DNA of 64,000 nt from Anaerotardibacter muris (GTDB taxonomy: Bacteria > Actinomycetota > Coriobacteriia > Coriobacteriales > Eggerthellaceae), in NCBI RefSeq assembly GCF_943192915.1, contig NZ_CALPCD010000006.1:1-64000 (forward strand), read 5' to 3'. The translations under genes were made by a program, and so were the position numbers. Below the pieces are notes generated by a model. The model was given only the letters and a program-made list of their open reading frames with translations, was not told the origin of the DNA and did no database searches. This document shows, one piece after another, positions 38,330-45,705 of the stretch. Within the stretch, counting starts at the first letter, position 1, and each line of letters opens with the position of its first letter.

Positions 38330-39091
38330 ATGGCAATTACATCTGAAGATATCCAGCAGCAGAGCTTCAAGATCGAACGTCGCGGTTATGACGTAGATGA
38401 GGTCGATGTATTCCTCGAGCACGTGTCAGATGAAGTCGATGCCCTCAACAATGAGATCGCCCGCCTTCAGGCTCAGCTTACTGAAGCCGAAAGCGCCTCT
38501 GCGGCTCCGGCCCCTGCCGCTCCTGCTTCTGGTGACGATGCGAGTGGCTCTGAGAAGGATGCTCGTATCGCCGAGCTTGAATCTCAGCTTACCGAACGCA
38601 AGAGCGAAGACAATGCCATCGCTCAGGCACTCATCATCGCGCAGCGCACCGCTGATGAGATCGTATCCAAAGCGCGCACCGATGGTGAGACCATCCGTCG
38701 CAATGCTGAAGAAGAAGGCCAGCGCATCCTTGACAAGGCTGGTGCTGAAAAGCAGCGCATCATCGAGCAGATCAGCGAACTCACGGTCAGCCGTGAGAAG
38801 GTCCGTGAGCAGTATCAGGACATGCTGAAGGACTTCATCGCTGCTTCCACTAAGCGCCTTACCGAGATTGGTGGCGACAATACTTCCGATATCGTCATTC
38901 CTGATGAATTGAAAGATAGCGAGCCTAAGGTGACGAAGTGGAATCCGTCTCCTTCTACGGCGACCTACACCACTCCTACGGTGAACCCAGCGGTCGCAAG
39001 TCCCGCACCCCCGAAGCCCTCTCAGTCTTCGAAGGATCTTTCGGGTTACGGTGACGCGGACGATTCCTTCACCTTCGACGAGATCGACTAA
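38330..39091 (+). CDS. divIVA: Cell-pole and septum scaffold DivIVA
   Basis: This 253-residue protein has the conserved membrane-binding N-terminus (SFKIERRGYDVDEVDVFLEHV, residues about 11-31) and two coiled-coil parts (30-60 and 85-170) separated by an Ala/Pro-rich linker. The C-terminal 70 residues are Pro/Ser-rich and disordered. DivIVA recognises curved membrane and recruits wall synthesis or division-site proteins. It closes the dcw cluster. Confidence 0.93.
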   Translation: MAITSEDIQQQSFKIERRGYDVDEVDVFLEHVSDEVDALNNEIARLQAQLTEAESASAAPAPAAPASGDDASGSEKDARIAELESQLTERKSEDNAIAQALIIAQRTADEIVSKARTDGETIRRNAEEEGQRILDKAGAEKQRIIEQISELTVSREKVREQYQDMLKDFIAASTKRLTEIGGDNTSDIVIPDELKDSEPKVTKWNPSPSTATYTTPTVNPAVASPAPPKPSQSSKDLSGYGDADDSFTFDEID

Positions 39092-39112
39092 GTCTAGAAG
39101 CGAAACGCTCTT

Positions 39113-39409
39113 GTGGCAGCCGAAGGATACAAATTAGCACTCCGTCTCACGCCCCGCTCGGGGCGTGATGCTATCTTGGGGGTGAAGTTGGTCGAGGGTC
39201 TGCCCGAGGTGCAGGCTTGCGTCACCGCTCCGCCCGACAATGGGAAAGCGAACAAAGCGCTGTGCAAGCTTGTGGCCTCAGAGCTTGGTATTGCGAAGTC
39301 AAAGGTGGAAGTGGTGCAAGGCCAGACTAGTCGACACAAGCGCCTCGCTATTGCTGCAGAGCCCGCCGTCGTTGACTCCTGGTTGGCATCTTTGCCCTCT
39401 CTCGACTAA
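39113..39409 (+). CDS. DUF167 (YggU-type) protein
   Basis: This 98-residue protein matches the DUF167 family: LTPRSGRDAILG, the PPDNGKANKAL block and the LVASELGIAKSKVEVVQG stretch are typical. Its function is unknown. It starts at GTG 21 bases after divIVA with only a weak ribosome-binding site, so coupling to divIVA is plausible. A 12-base piece of the intergenic repeat flank (GAACCCGTCCCC, 39410-39421) follows its stop. Confidence 0.85.
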   Translation: MAAEGYKLALRLTPRSGRDAILGVKLVEGLPEVQACVTAPPDNGKANKALCKLVASELGIAKSKVEVVQGQTSRHKRLAIAAEPAVVDSWLASLPSLD

Positions 39410-39423
39410 GAACCCGTCCCCAG

Positions 39424-40188
39424 TTAGAGGGTGGCTAGTTTGGTGCGGGCGTAGGAGATCTTCTCGAGCTCTTCTAGGGGGAGGAACACCCAGAGGCTGC
39501 CTTGGCGTAGCGAGATGCGCGCAGGCTTGCCAATGAGCTCATTGGAGATCCCCCAGAGTGCGCGGTTGGTCGCATGTGCGTTCTCGAGCGTATATTCCAG
39601 CCCTTCTTCGAAGATGCCCTCGGCGTTGTCGGAATGGGAGATGACCGAACAGGTGCCCGTGGCGCCTGGGTCGATGCTCACTTCCATTAGGCCGCCAACA
39701 GAATCAAGCGTGAGCACCACCTCTTCTTCGGTGACACCCCATACACGCTGACCATTGTTGGCTGCTGCAGCCATCAGCTGCAGATTGCCCAAAGAATGGT
39801 CGAGGCGTTTGCTCAGGCCTTCGCATATTACGATGTTGGTGAATCCAATCTCCATTGCATGGTTAAGAGCCCAGTCCATGTCGGTGAAGTCTTTGTGGGC
39901 GTTGAACACTTCGACCTGCATGGCAGGACCTTCGGCAGTTGCAGCATCGATCAGGGCGCCGCTCTTGGCATCGCAGGCAGCGTATTCTGCATCCCTTGCA
40001 TTGCTCTTAGGTACATAGCCCAAGGAATCGAAATCGCCGAACACGCCATCAGGTGCGATCCCGCGCGCGCGCAGCGGCTCGTAACCACCGTCGACAGCGT
40101 AGATCGCGTCGAACTGGCACGTTTTCAGAATCTTGTCCAAACCCTTATGATCGGTCGGCGCGCCGCCTACCAATAGACACGAGTGCAT
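39424..40188 (-). CDS. thiN: Thiamine pyrophosphokinase
   Basis: This 254-residue enzyme converts thiamine to thiamine pyrophosphate using ATP. The family Asp-rich block GDFDSLG (about 51-57), AVDGGYEPLRARGIAPD and the substrate-site LDHSLGNLQLM are visible. AGGAAGGG precedes the ATG. It is convergent with the dcw cluster and divergent from rnpB. With thiC, thiE and thiD on the other side of rnpB, this stretch groups pyrimidine synthesis, coupling and salvage. Confidence 0.9.
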   Translation of the reverse strand: MHSCLLVGGAPTDHKGLDKILKTCQFDAIYAVDGGYEPLRARGIAPDGVFGDFDSLGYVPKSNARDAEYAACDAKSGALIDAATAEGPAMQVEVFNAHKDFTDMDWALNHAMEIGFTNIVICEGLSKRLDHSLGNLQLMAAAANNGQRVWGVTEEEVVLTLDSVGGLMEVSIDPGATGTCSVISHSDNAEGIFEEGLEYTLENAHATNRALWGISNELIGKPARISLRQGSLWVFLPLEELEKISYARTKLATL

Positions 40189-40213
40189 GCGTTCCCTTCC
40201 TGTGCTCGATGTT

Positions 40214-40222
40214 TGCTAGAAT
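40214..40222 (+). promoter_or_regulatory. Extended -10 promoter of rnpB
   Basis: TGC followed by TAGAAT (40217-40222) is an extended -10 element placed 6 bases before the predicted 5' end of the RNase P RNA. No strong -35 is visible, as is common with extended -10 promoters. Confidence 0.6.
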
Positions 40223-40228
40223 ACCATA

Positions 40229-40564
40229 GGAGTGAGTCGGGCAACCGCGCCAAGCTTCGCGCTTGGTGAGGAAAGTCCGGGCTTCAAAAGGCAAGATGCC
40301 AGCTAACGGCTGGGCGGGGCGACCCGACGGATAAGTGCCACAGAAAAGAAAACTCCCTTTTGGGAAAAGCTGAAACGGTGCGGTAAGAGCGCACCAGCGT
40401 GTTGGTAACAGCACGGCTTGGTAAACCCCATCTGAAGCAAGCGCAAATAGGAATGCGATGCGGCCGCCTTTCCGCGCATTCGGGTTGCGTGCTAGAGTCC
40501 CGCGGCGACGCGTGATCGAGATAAATGGTTGCCGACCACAGAACCCGGCTTACAGACTCACTCC
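40229..40564 (+). ncRNA. rnpB: RNase P RNA, bacterial class A
   Basis: The catalytic RNA that matures tRNA 5' ends. The ends GGAGTGAGTC (40229-40238) and GACTCACTCC (40555-40564) pair as helix P1. The universally conserved core blocks GAGGAAAGTCCGGGCT (near 40269), CAGAAAA, TAAACCCCATC...GCAAATAGG and GATAAATGGTTGCCGACCACAGAACCCGGCTTA are present in order. A short T run follows P1 directly. The RNA is about 336 bases long, typical for class A. Confidence 0.96.
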
Positions 40565-40572
40565 TTTTTCAA

Positions 40573-40581
40573 TGTTATACT
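40573..40581 (+). promoter_or_regulatory. Extended -10 promoter of the thiC operon
   Basis: TGT followed by TATACT (40576-40581) lies only 9 bases after the end of rnpB and just upstream of the TPP riboswitch. No good -35 is seen at standard distance. Confidence 0.5.
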
Positions 40582-40585
40582 TCAG

Positions 40586-40670
40586 TTACGGGGAGCTCGC
40601 GGGAAGCGGGCTGAGAGGGAGCTAGAGCTCCGACCCGATGAACCTGTCTGGATAATGCCAACGAAGGGAA
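40586..40670 (+). ncRNA. TPP riboswitch (thi box)
   Basis: The conserved aptamer parts appear in order: ACGGGGAGC, GGGCTGAGAGGG, GACCCGATGAACCTGTCTGGATAATGCC (read in pieces) and the 3' ACGAAGGGAAACG. The only Shine-Dalgarno-like purine run before thiC, GAAGGGA at about 40663, belongs to this 3' aptamer end. No separate terminator hairpin fits before the ATG at 40680. Thiamine pyrophosphate binding therefore most likely blocks translation initiation of thiC. Confidence 0.95.
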
Positions 40671-40679
40671 ACGATCACT

Positions 40680-41987
40680 ATGACAGTGACTCAGATCGAC
40701 GCTGCGCGTCAAGGAATCATCACCCCCGCAATGCAACGTGTTGCCGAAAAGGAACACAAGAGCCCCGAAGAGATTCGCGTGGGCGTTGCGTCAGGCTCTA
40801 TTGCCATCCCTGCGAACATCCATCATAATGCCCTCGATCCTGAAGGGGTGGGCACCGGCCTGCGCACCAAGGTGAACGTGAACCTGGGCATCTCGGGCGA
40901 CCTGATCGATCCCGAAGTGGAGCTCGAGAAGGTGCGGGTGGCGCTTGAGCTGGGCGCGGAGGGCATCATGGACTTGTCGAACCATGGCAAGACCCAAGAA
41001 TTTCGTGAGCAGCTGGTGGCTATGTCGCCAGCGATGATCGGCACCGTGCCGATGTATGATGCGATCGGTTATCTGGAAAAGCCGCTCATCTCCATCACAC
41101 CTGAAGACTTCCTTGATGTGGTGCGTCGCCATGCAGAAGATGGCGTGGATTTCGTCACGATCCATGCGGGCATAAACCGTCGCGTGATCGAGTCGTTCAA
41201 GGAAACGGGCCGCCTGATGAATATCGTTTCGCGCGGTGGGTCGTTGATCTTCGCGTGGATGGAAGCCACGGGCAACGAGAATCCTTTCTATGAATATTAC
41301 GACCAGGTGCTCGAGATCCTGCATGAGCATGACGTTACCATCAGCATTGGCGATGCGATGCGTCCTGGCTGTGGCTACGATGCGACGGATGCTGGTCAGA
41401 TCGCAGAACTGATCGAGATTGGTAAGCTGACCAAACGTGCGTGGGATGCGGGCGTGCAGGTGATGGTCGAGGGGCCAGGGCATATGGCCATCGACGAGAT
41501 CGCAGCGAACATTAAGTTGGAGAAGCGTCTGTGCCATAACGCGCCGTTCTATGTGCTGGGGCCCTTGGTTACCGATATCGCGCCAGGCTATGACCATATC
41601 ACCGCCGCTATTGGCGGTGCGGTTGCGGCTAGCGCCGGCGCAGATTTCCTGTGCTATGTAACGCCAGCTGAGCACTTGCGCTTGCCCGATGTGGCTGACG
41701 TGCGTGAGGGCTTGGTGGCGACGAAGATCGCGGCGCATGCAGCTGATATTGCCAAAGGTATCCCTGGTGCGCGCGACCGCGACAATCGTATGAGCGATGC
41801 GCGCCGTCGCTTCGACTGGGAAGAGATGTTCGATCTAGCCATCGACCCCGTGAAACCGCGCGAATACTTTGAGAGCGCGCCGCCGTCAAATGAAGATTCA
41901 TGCACGATGTGCGGCAAGATGTGCGCTGTGCGTACCGTGAATACCATCATGGATGGCCTGGTCATCGACCTGGGCGATGAGTATTAA
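40680..41987 (+). CDS. thiC: Phosphomethylpyrimidine synthase ThiC
   Basis: This 435-residue radical SAM-type enzyme rearranges 5-aminoimidazole ribotide to hydroxymethylpyrimidine phosphate in thiamine synthesis. The barrel signatures [29 protein letters not shown] and [11 protein letters not shown] are present. Near the C-terminus CTMCGKMC gives a CX2CX3C cluster motif for an iron-sulfur centre, matching the short anaerobe-type ThiC rather than the longer proteobacterial form. It is controlled by the TPP riboswitch directly upstream. Confidence 0.96.
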   Translation: MTVTQIDAARQGIITPAMQRVAEKEHKSPEEIRVGVASGSIAIPANIHHNALDPEGVGTGLRTKVNVNLGISGDLIDPEVELEKVRVALELGAEGIMDLSNHGKTQEFREQLVAMSPAMIGTVPMYDAIGYLEKPLISITPEDFLDVVRRHAEDGVDFVTIHAGINRRVIESFKETGRLMNIVSRGGSLIFAWMEATGNENPFYEYYDQVLEILHEHDVTISIGDAMRPGCGYDATDAGQIAELIEIGKLTKRAWDAGVQVMVEGPGHMAIDEIAANIKLEKRLCHNAPFYVLGPLVTDIAPGYDHITAAIGGAVAASAGADFLCYVTPAEHLRLPDVADVREGLVATKIAAHAADIAKGIPGARDRDNRMSDARRRFDWEEMFDLAIDPVKPREYFESAPPSNEDSCTMCGKMCAVRTVNTIMDGLVIDLGDEY

Positions 41988-42026
41988 TGCCCTTGTTGCA
42001 GGCTGCTTGCTAGGCATGGATCGCAT

Positions 42027-42689
42027 ATGAGAACGTGGACCGAAGACGACATTCGCAACATGCTCACACTGTATGCGGTCACCGACCGTGCATGGTTGGG
42101 GGAGCGTAGCTTTGGCGATGTGCTGGCTGAGGCGCTTTCGGTGCCTGGCGTTACCTGCGTGCAGTTGCGCGAGAAGCGAGCCTCGGCAGCCGAGCGCGAG
42201 GCACTGGCGCGCGAGGCGCAGCGCTTGTGTGCGCAGGTGGGCATTCCTTTTCTGATCGATGATGATGTGGAACTGGCAGCGCGCATTGGCGCTGATGGTG
42301 CGCATATCGGCCAGGATGACCGTTCGTGCGCTGAAGCACGTGCGATGTTGGGCGAGCAAGCCATCATCGGTGTGACCACGAAGACGCTCGAACAAGCGCT
42401 TCGGGCGCAGGCTGATGGCGCGGACTACTTGGGAGTGGGAGCAGTGTTTCCCACGTCGACCAAGCAGGATACATGGACCATCGATCACGATGTGCTGCGT
42501 CAGATCTGTGAGCAGGTTTCCATTCCGGTAGTGGCCATCGGCGGCATCACGGCTCAGAATGCTCCCACGCTTGCGGGCACCGGCGTTGCGGGCATTGCGG
42601 TGGTCTCAGCGATCTTCGCGCAGGAGAATATTCCGCAGGCAGTCGAGGAATTGAGTCGTGAGGCGCGTGCGCTTCGCGCAGGTGAATAG
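42027..42689 (+). CDS. thiE: Thiamine-phosphate synthase ThiE
   Basis: This 220-residue TIM-barrel enzyme couples HMP pyrophosphate with the thiazole phosphate to give thiamine phosphate. LYAVTDR, VQLREKRAS (pyrophosphate-binding region), FLIDDDVELAARIGADGAHIGQDD and the GVGAVFPTSTKQD segment are diagnostic. It follows thiC by 39 bases on the same strand and is within the riboswitch-controlled transcript. Confidence 0.95.
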   Translation: MRTWTEDDIRNMLTLYAVTDRAWLGERSFGDVLAEALSVPGVTCVQLREKRASAAEREALAREAQRLCAQVGIPFLIDDDVELAARIGADGAHIGQDDRSCAEARAMLGEQAIIGVTTKTLEQALRAQADGADYLGVGAVFPTSTKQDTWTIDHDVLRQICEQVSIPVVAIGGITAQNAPTLAGTGVAGIAVVSAIFAQENIPQAVEELSREARALRAGE

Positions 42690-42715
42690 TGAATAGAGAG
42701 CAGGGCGGCGAAGCC

Positions 42716-43567
42716 ATGAGCATCAAGAGCATGAAGAGCGTAGTGACGATCGCGGGTTCCGATTCGAGCGGTGGCGCAGGCATCCAGGCCGACCTGAAGA
42801 CCATGACCGCGCTGGGAGTATTCGGTCAGTCGGCCATCACGGCGCTTACGGCGCAGAATACCATGGGTGTGCTCGGGGTAGAGGAGACCACACCAGATTT
42901 CCTAGCCCTGCAGATCAAGGCGATCTTCGAGGATATTCGCCCCGATGCAGTGAAGGTCGGCATGGTGGCGAACCCTGCGCTCATCAAGACCATCGCAGAA
43001 TCGCTACGTATGTTCGAGGCGCAGAATATCGTGCTCGATCCCGTGATGATAGCCACGAGTGGTGCTTCGTTGGCATCCGATGATGTCGCTCAAGCGCTGG
43101 TAGATGACCTGTTTTCGCTTGCTACAGTGGTTACCCCGAACCTGAGCGAAGCGGAAGTCTTCAGTGGGTTTGCTATTGAGAAACCTCAGGATATGGTGAA
43201 CGCTGCGCACGCGATTCGCGATCTGGGGGCGCGTGCAGTATTGGTGAAGGGTGGTCATCTTGAAAATACCGAATCGACCGAGAAGGGTGATGTATTCGAG
43301 CCTGGCCACGCATACGATCTGCTGCTCGCCGAAGATGGCACCGAATTCTGGCTACGTGAGCCCCGCATCGAGACTAAGAACACCCATGGGACGGGGTGCA
43401 CCCTGTCTTCCGCGATCGCCTGCTACCTGGCCCAAGGCTGCGAGTTGGTGGATGCCGTTAAACGCGCCAAATACTATCTCACCCAAGCCCTGGCTCACGA
43501 CCTTCAGCTGGGCAAAGGCAACGGTCCCGTAAATCACATCTGGCACCTGGATACGACCGTCAGCTAG
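42716..43567 (+). CDS. thiD: Hydroxymethylpyrimidine/phosphomethylpyrimidine kinase ThiD
   Basis: This ribokinase-fold enzyme phosphorylates HMP and HMP phosphate to supply ThiE. The start VVTIAGSDSSGGAGIQADLKTM and the C-terminal NTHGTGCTLSSAIA anion hole are diagnostic. ATG 42716 gives 283 residues; a GTG at 42689 that overlaps the thiE stop would add nine residues and cannot be excluded. No thiazole-branch gene (thiG, thiH, thiM) is in the window, so thiazole must be made or salvaged by genes elsewhere. Confidence 0.94.
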   Translation: MSIKSMKSVVTIAGSDSSGGAGIQADLKTMTALGVFGQSAITALTAQNTMGVLGVEETTPDFLALQIKAIFEDIRPDAVKVGMVANPALIKTIAESLRMFEAQNIVLDPVMIATSGASLASDDVAQALVDDLFSLATVVTPNLSEAEVFSGFAIEKPQDMVNAAHAIRDLGARAVLVKGGHLENTESTEKGDVFEPGHAYDLLLAEDGTEFWLREPRIETKNTHGTGCTLSSAIACYLAQGCELVDAVKRAKYYLTQALAHDLQLGKGNGPVNHIWHLDTTVS

Positions 43568-43633
43568 CCGATGAAACTTTGCGTAAAGAATGGCGGGCTC
43601 TGCAGGGGAGATGCTTTCAAACCCAAATCATGC

Positions 43634-43639
43634 TAAAAT
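43634..43639 (+). promoter_or_regulatory. Extended -10 promoter of the putative antisense RNA
   Basis: TAAAAT at 43634-43639 is preceded by TGC, forming an extended -10 element. The expected transcript start is near 43646, at CAGCGGA. Confidence 0.5.
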
Positions 43640-43645
43640 AACAGC

Positions 43646-43730
43646 CAGCGGATGCCCGTGTTTGGAAGTGCGGGCAGCGCTTTTGCTTAAGGTGAACCAC
43701 TTAGCGCTTAGCGCAAGTGGTTCTTCTTTT
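43646..43730 (+). ncRNA. Putative type I antitoxin RNA, antisense to the small toxin gene
   Basis: A plus-strand RNA of about 85 bases is predicted from the extended -10 at 43634 to a clear terminator. A first hairpin forms from TGCCCG and CGGGCA around 43652-43676. The terminator hairpin at 43695-43722 overlaps the last codons and stop of the minus-strand toxin gene, so the RNA is fully complementary to the toxin transcript's 3' region. Both predicted transcripts begin with CAGCGGA. The arrangement resembles txpA/RatA-like loci, but this RNA is predicted from sequence only. Confidence 0.55.
43695..43730 (+). terminator. Rho-independent terminator of the antisense RNA
   Basis: AACCACTT at 43695-43702 pairs with AAGTGGTT at 43715-43722, and inside GCGC pairs with GCGC around a TTA loop with one bulged A. 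CTTCTTTT follows. It can only terminate plus-strand transcription efficiently, because the minus side lacks a T run. Confidence 0.8.
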
Positions 43731-43833
43731 CGCGCGGGCGCTTACCCTGCGCTACGGGTACGGCCTTGACCACTGCAGCAATCAGGCAGACAACAGAAGT
43801 TGTCAGCTCAAAGGCCTTAATAATCAAGTCCAT
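43708..43833 (-). CDS. Small hydrophobic peptide, putative type I toxin
   Basis: A 41-residue open frame (MDLIIKAFEL... to ...KKNHLR) has a perfect AAGGAGGTGA site at 43840-43849, 6 bases upstream of its ATG. Residues about 3-28 are a hydrophobic helix (LTTSVVCLIAAVVKAV core) and the last 12 residues are strongly basic, the plan of membrane-acting type I toxins. The start of the ribosome site is part of a small hairpin (CCTTC/GAAGG, 43846-43862), so translation may be partly masked. A convergent RNA overlaps its 3' end and an SOS-type box covers its promoter. I do not recognise an exact family. Confidence 0.7.
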   Translation of the reverse strand: MDLIIKAFELTTSVVCLIAAVVKAVPVAQGKRPREKKNHLR

Positions 43834-43902
43834 AGACAATCACCTCCTTCCATAAAAGAAGGCGCTGCCAGCACGCGGGGCTTATTCCGCTGACCTCATT
43901 TC

Positions 43903-43931
43903 GTTATATCAAACTTGCGAACATTTGTTCG
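43903..43931 (-). promoter_or_regulatory. Promoter of the putative toxin
   Basis: On the minus strand TATAAC (43908 to 43903) is a good -10. With a 17-base spacer the -35 is CGAACA (43931 to 43926), half of the palindrome described next. Transcription should start near 43896 with CAGCGGA. Confidence 0.6.
43918..43931. promoter_or_regulatory. LexA/SOS-type operator
   Basis: CGAACATTTGTTCG is a perfect inverted repeat with arms CGAACA/TGTTCG. It matches the Gram-positive LexA consensus CGAAC(RNRY)GTTYG at all but one position. It covers the -35 region of the toxin promoter, where a bound repressor would exclude RNA polymerase, so induction by DNA damage is expected. Confidence 0.7.
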
Positions 43932-44033
43932 TAAATACTAGGCGCTAAGCTCCTTTTATTGGTGCGTCATTTATTCCCCATCGTTTTTCTAAAATATTCA
44001 GTATCGGACTATTTGAGAAAAAGGGGATAAAAA

Positions 44034-45359
44034 ATGAATGCAGAAATGAATGCATTTGAGAGCGTGATCGGGTATGACGCGGTCAAGCAGCAATTAACCG
44101 AGGTTCTGGACATTGTTCATAATCCTCAGGTGTACGAGAGATTTGGCGTTTCTTGCCCTAAGGGCATCTTGCTCTATGGCGCTCCGGGAGTAGGGAAAAC
44201 GCTTATTGCTAATAGCTTTATTGCTGCGAGCGGACGTGATTCTGTGGTTTGCAGAAAAACTTCGCCTCAGCAAAGCTTCGTTGACTTGATTAATGAGGTT
44301 TTTGATAAAGCCCTAGCCTGCTCACCTTCCGTAATCCTCTTAGACGATATGGACAAGTTCGCAAACGATGATGAGTATCATAAGGATTCAGAAGCATATG
44401 TGACCATTCAGTCTTGCATTGATCTAGTCAAAGATGAAGATGTATTAGTGGTGGCGACCGCAAATAATATTCGAAAACTGCCTGATTCGCTTATTCGTTC
44501 TGGTCGCTTCGATAGAAAGATTCATGTTCTAAAGCCAAACACAGAAGAAGCCAAGGCGATCATTTCCCATTATCTCGAAGATAAAGACCTTGGCGACCAG
44601 GTTGATATTGAAGCTGTCGCGACTTTGTTCGCAGGACATGAATGTTCAACTCTGGAATCAGCAATAAATCAGGCGGGAATTCTTGCTGGCTATCGTCGGG
44701 CGAAGTGCATTTCGATGCAGGATTTGATCAAGGCGTATTTGATCATTGCTCACAGTATTCCTAAAGAGCATCTTATTTCGACTAAGTCAAAGAATTTGTT
44801 TGCAAGTGATGGCAGCATGGATGTGTTTTGGCATGAAGCTGGTCATGTTGTGATCGGTGAGCTGCTTTCCCCTGGTAGTGTTTCAATCGCTATTGCTGTA
44901 GGTAATGACGAGTTTGAAAAAGGATTCACAAAGAATAGTATTGATAGCGCAAACATGAACAAACTTAGCAAGCTTAAATCCCATATATTAATGAGCTTCG
45001 GAGCAGCAGCAGCAACGGATATTACTTTTGGCAGGGTCGATCTAGGTGCTCGTTACGATATCCAGAAAGCATTAAAGACTATTTCGGATGTGATTGAAGA
45101 TCTCGGAGGTTTTTCGGGACTGAGCCTTGCGTGCCATGATTGCTCTTCATTTAATCTTGATCAGCGTCGCGAGGATGCAAATTCTGCAATTGCTGAGCTC
45201 TATTATCAGGAGGCAAAAGAGATGCTCTGCCAGAATCGTCCATTCCTTGAAGCGATTGCTCGTGCGCTTGCGGAGCAATCTGTGCTTACAGCAAAAGACA
45301 TTGCCGAAATTCACGCTTCAGTAGAACAGGACAAGGTGTTATATGTTGAAGCCGCGTAG
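44034..45359 (+). CDS. FtsH-like AAA+ metalloprotease lacking membrane segments
   Basis: This 441-residue protein has an AAA+ ATPase domain (about 10-245) and an M41 peptidase-like domain (about 255-435). Walker A GAPGVGKT is at 49-56, Walker B ILLDDMD at 101-107, and the second-region-of-homology arginines lie in RSGRFDR (155-161). The zinc motif HEAGH is at 267-271 with a likely third ligand Asp342 in GARYDI, so the protease appears intact. FtsH proteins are normally membrane-anchored by N-terminal helices; none is present here. The usual Walker B glutamate is Asp105. The stop overlaps the next gene, making it the first gene of the rtcB-prfH operon. It may degrade a damaged or inhibitory protein linked to ribosome repair (inference). 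Confidence 0.83.
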   Translation: MNAEMNAFESVIGYDAVKQQLTEVLDIVHNPQVYERFGVSCPKGILLYGAPGVGKTLIANSFIAASGRDSVVCRKTSPQQSFVDLINEVFDKALACSPSVILLDDMDKFANDDEYHKDSEAYVTIQSCIDLVKDEDVLVVATANNIRKLPDSLIRSGRFDRKIHVLKPNTEEAKAIISHYLEDKDLGDQVDIEAVATLFAGHECSTLESAINQAGILAGYRRAKCISMQDLIKAYLIIAHSIPKEHLISTKSKNLFASDGSMDVFWHEAGHVVIGELLSPGSVSIAIAVGNDEFEKGFTKNSIDSANMNKLSKLKSHILMSFGAAAATDITFGRVDLGARYDIQKALKTISDVIEDLGGFSGLSLACHDCSSFNLDQRREDANSAIAELYYQEAKEMLCQNRPFLEAIARALAEQSVLTAKDIAEIHASVEQDKVLYVEAA

Positions 45360-45705
45360 AGGAGTCTTTTGGATGATCGACGACCAGCTTAAAGCCTATC
45401 CTTTTCACGAAGGGGCCATGGTTGGGATCGCAAAGTCTGGCAATACCTTCAATCACAAGAAGTTGTGGGAAGCGCTCTCTTTGAGCAGTCTCCCCTACAA
45501 CTATTATCCAAGAGGTCGCGTTGATGTTGCCAACAATGGGCAAGCGGTCATTTACCTTAATCCAAGCATCAACACGGAGTCTGTTGTCTCCCAGATCAAA
45601 GCTGCTTTTGGGATAGAAGGCGAAGACTTCCAGGTAAGAGATGATCACTCCGAACACTACAAATGCTATTTGGATGATGGATGGAAAGCAGATGGTTCAA
45701 GATGA
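45343..45705 (+). CDS. Small protein of unknown function in the RNA repair operon
   Basis: This 120-residue protein overlaps the protease gene by 17 bases and the rtcB gene by 4 (ATGA), so it is part of one translationally coupled unit. It looks like one compact alpha/beta domain with RGVFWMIDDQLKAYPF at the start, a YNYYPRGRVDV strand pair and an acidic SEHYKCYLDDGW end. I do not recognise a named family. ATG 45343 has AAGGTG upstream; ATG 45373 with GAGGAG is an alternative but would cut the first strand. A role as substrate adaptor or folding partner for its neighbours is possible but unproven. Confidence 0.75.
   Translation: MLKPRRGVFWMIDDQLKAYPFHEGAMVGIAKSGNTFNHKKLWEALSLSSLPYNYYPRGRVDVANNGQAVIYLNPSINTESVVSQIKAAFGIEGEDFQVRDDHSEHYKCYLDDGWKADGSR

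Noticed and set aside
40791..41738. 315-codon minus-strand open frame
   Set aside because: It is the antisense shadow of thiC.
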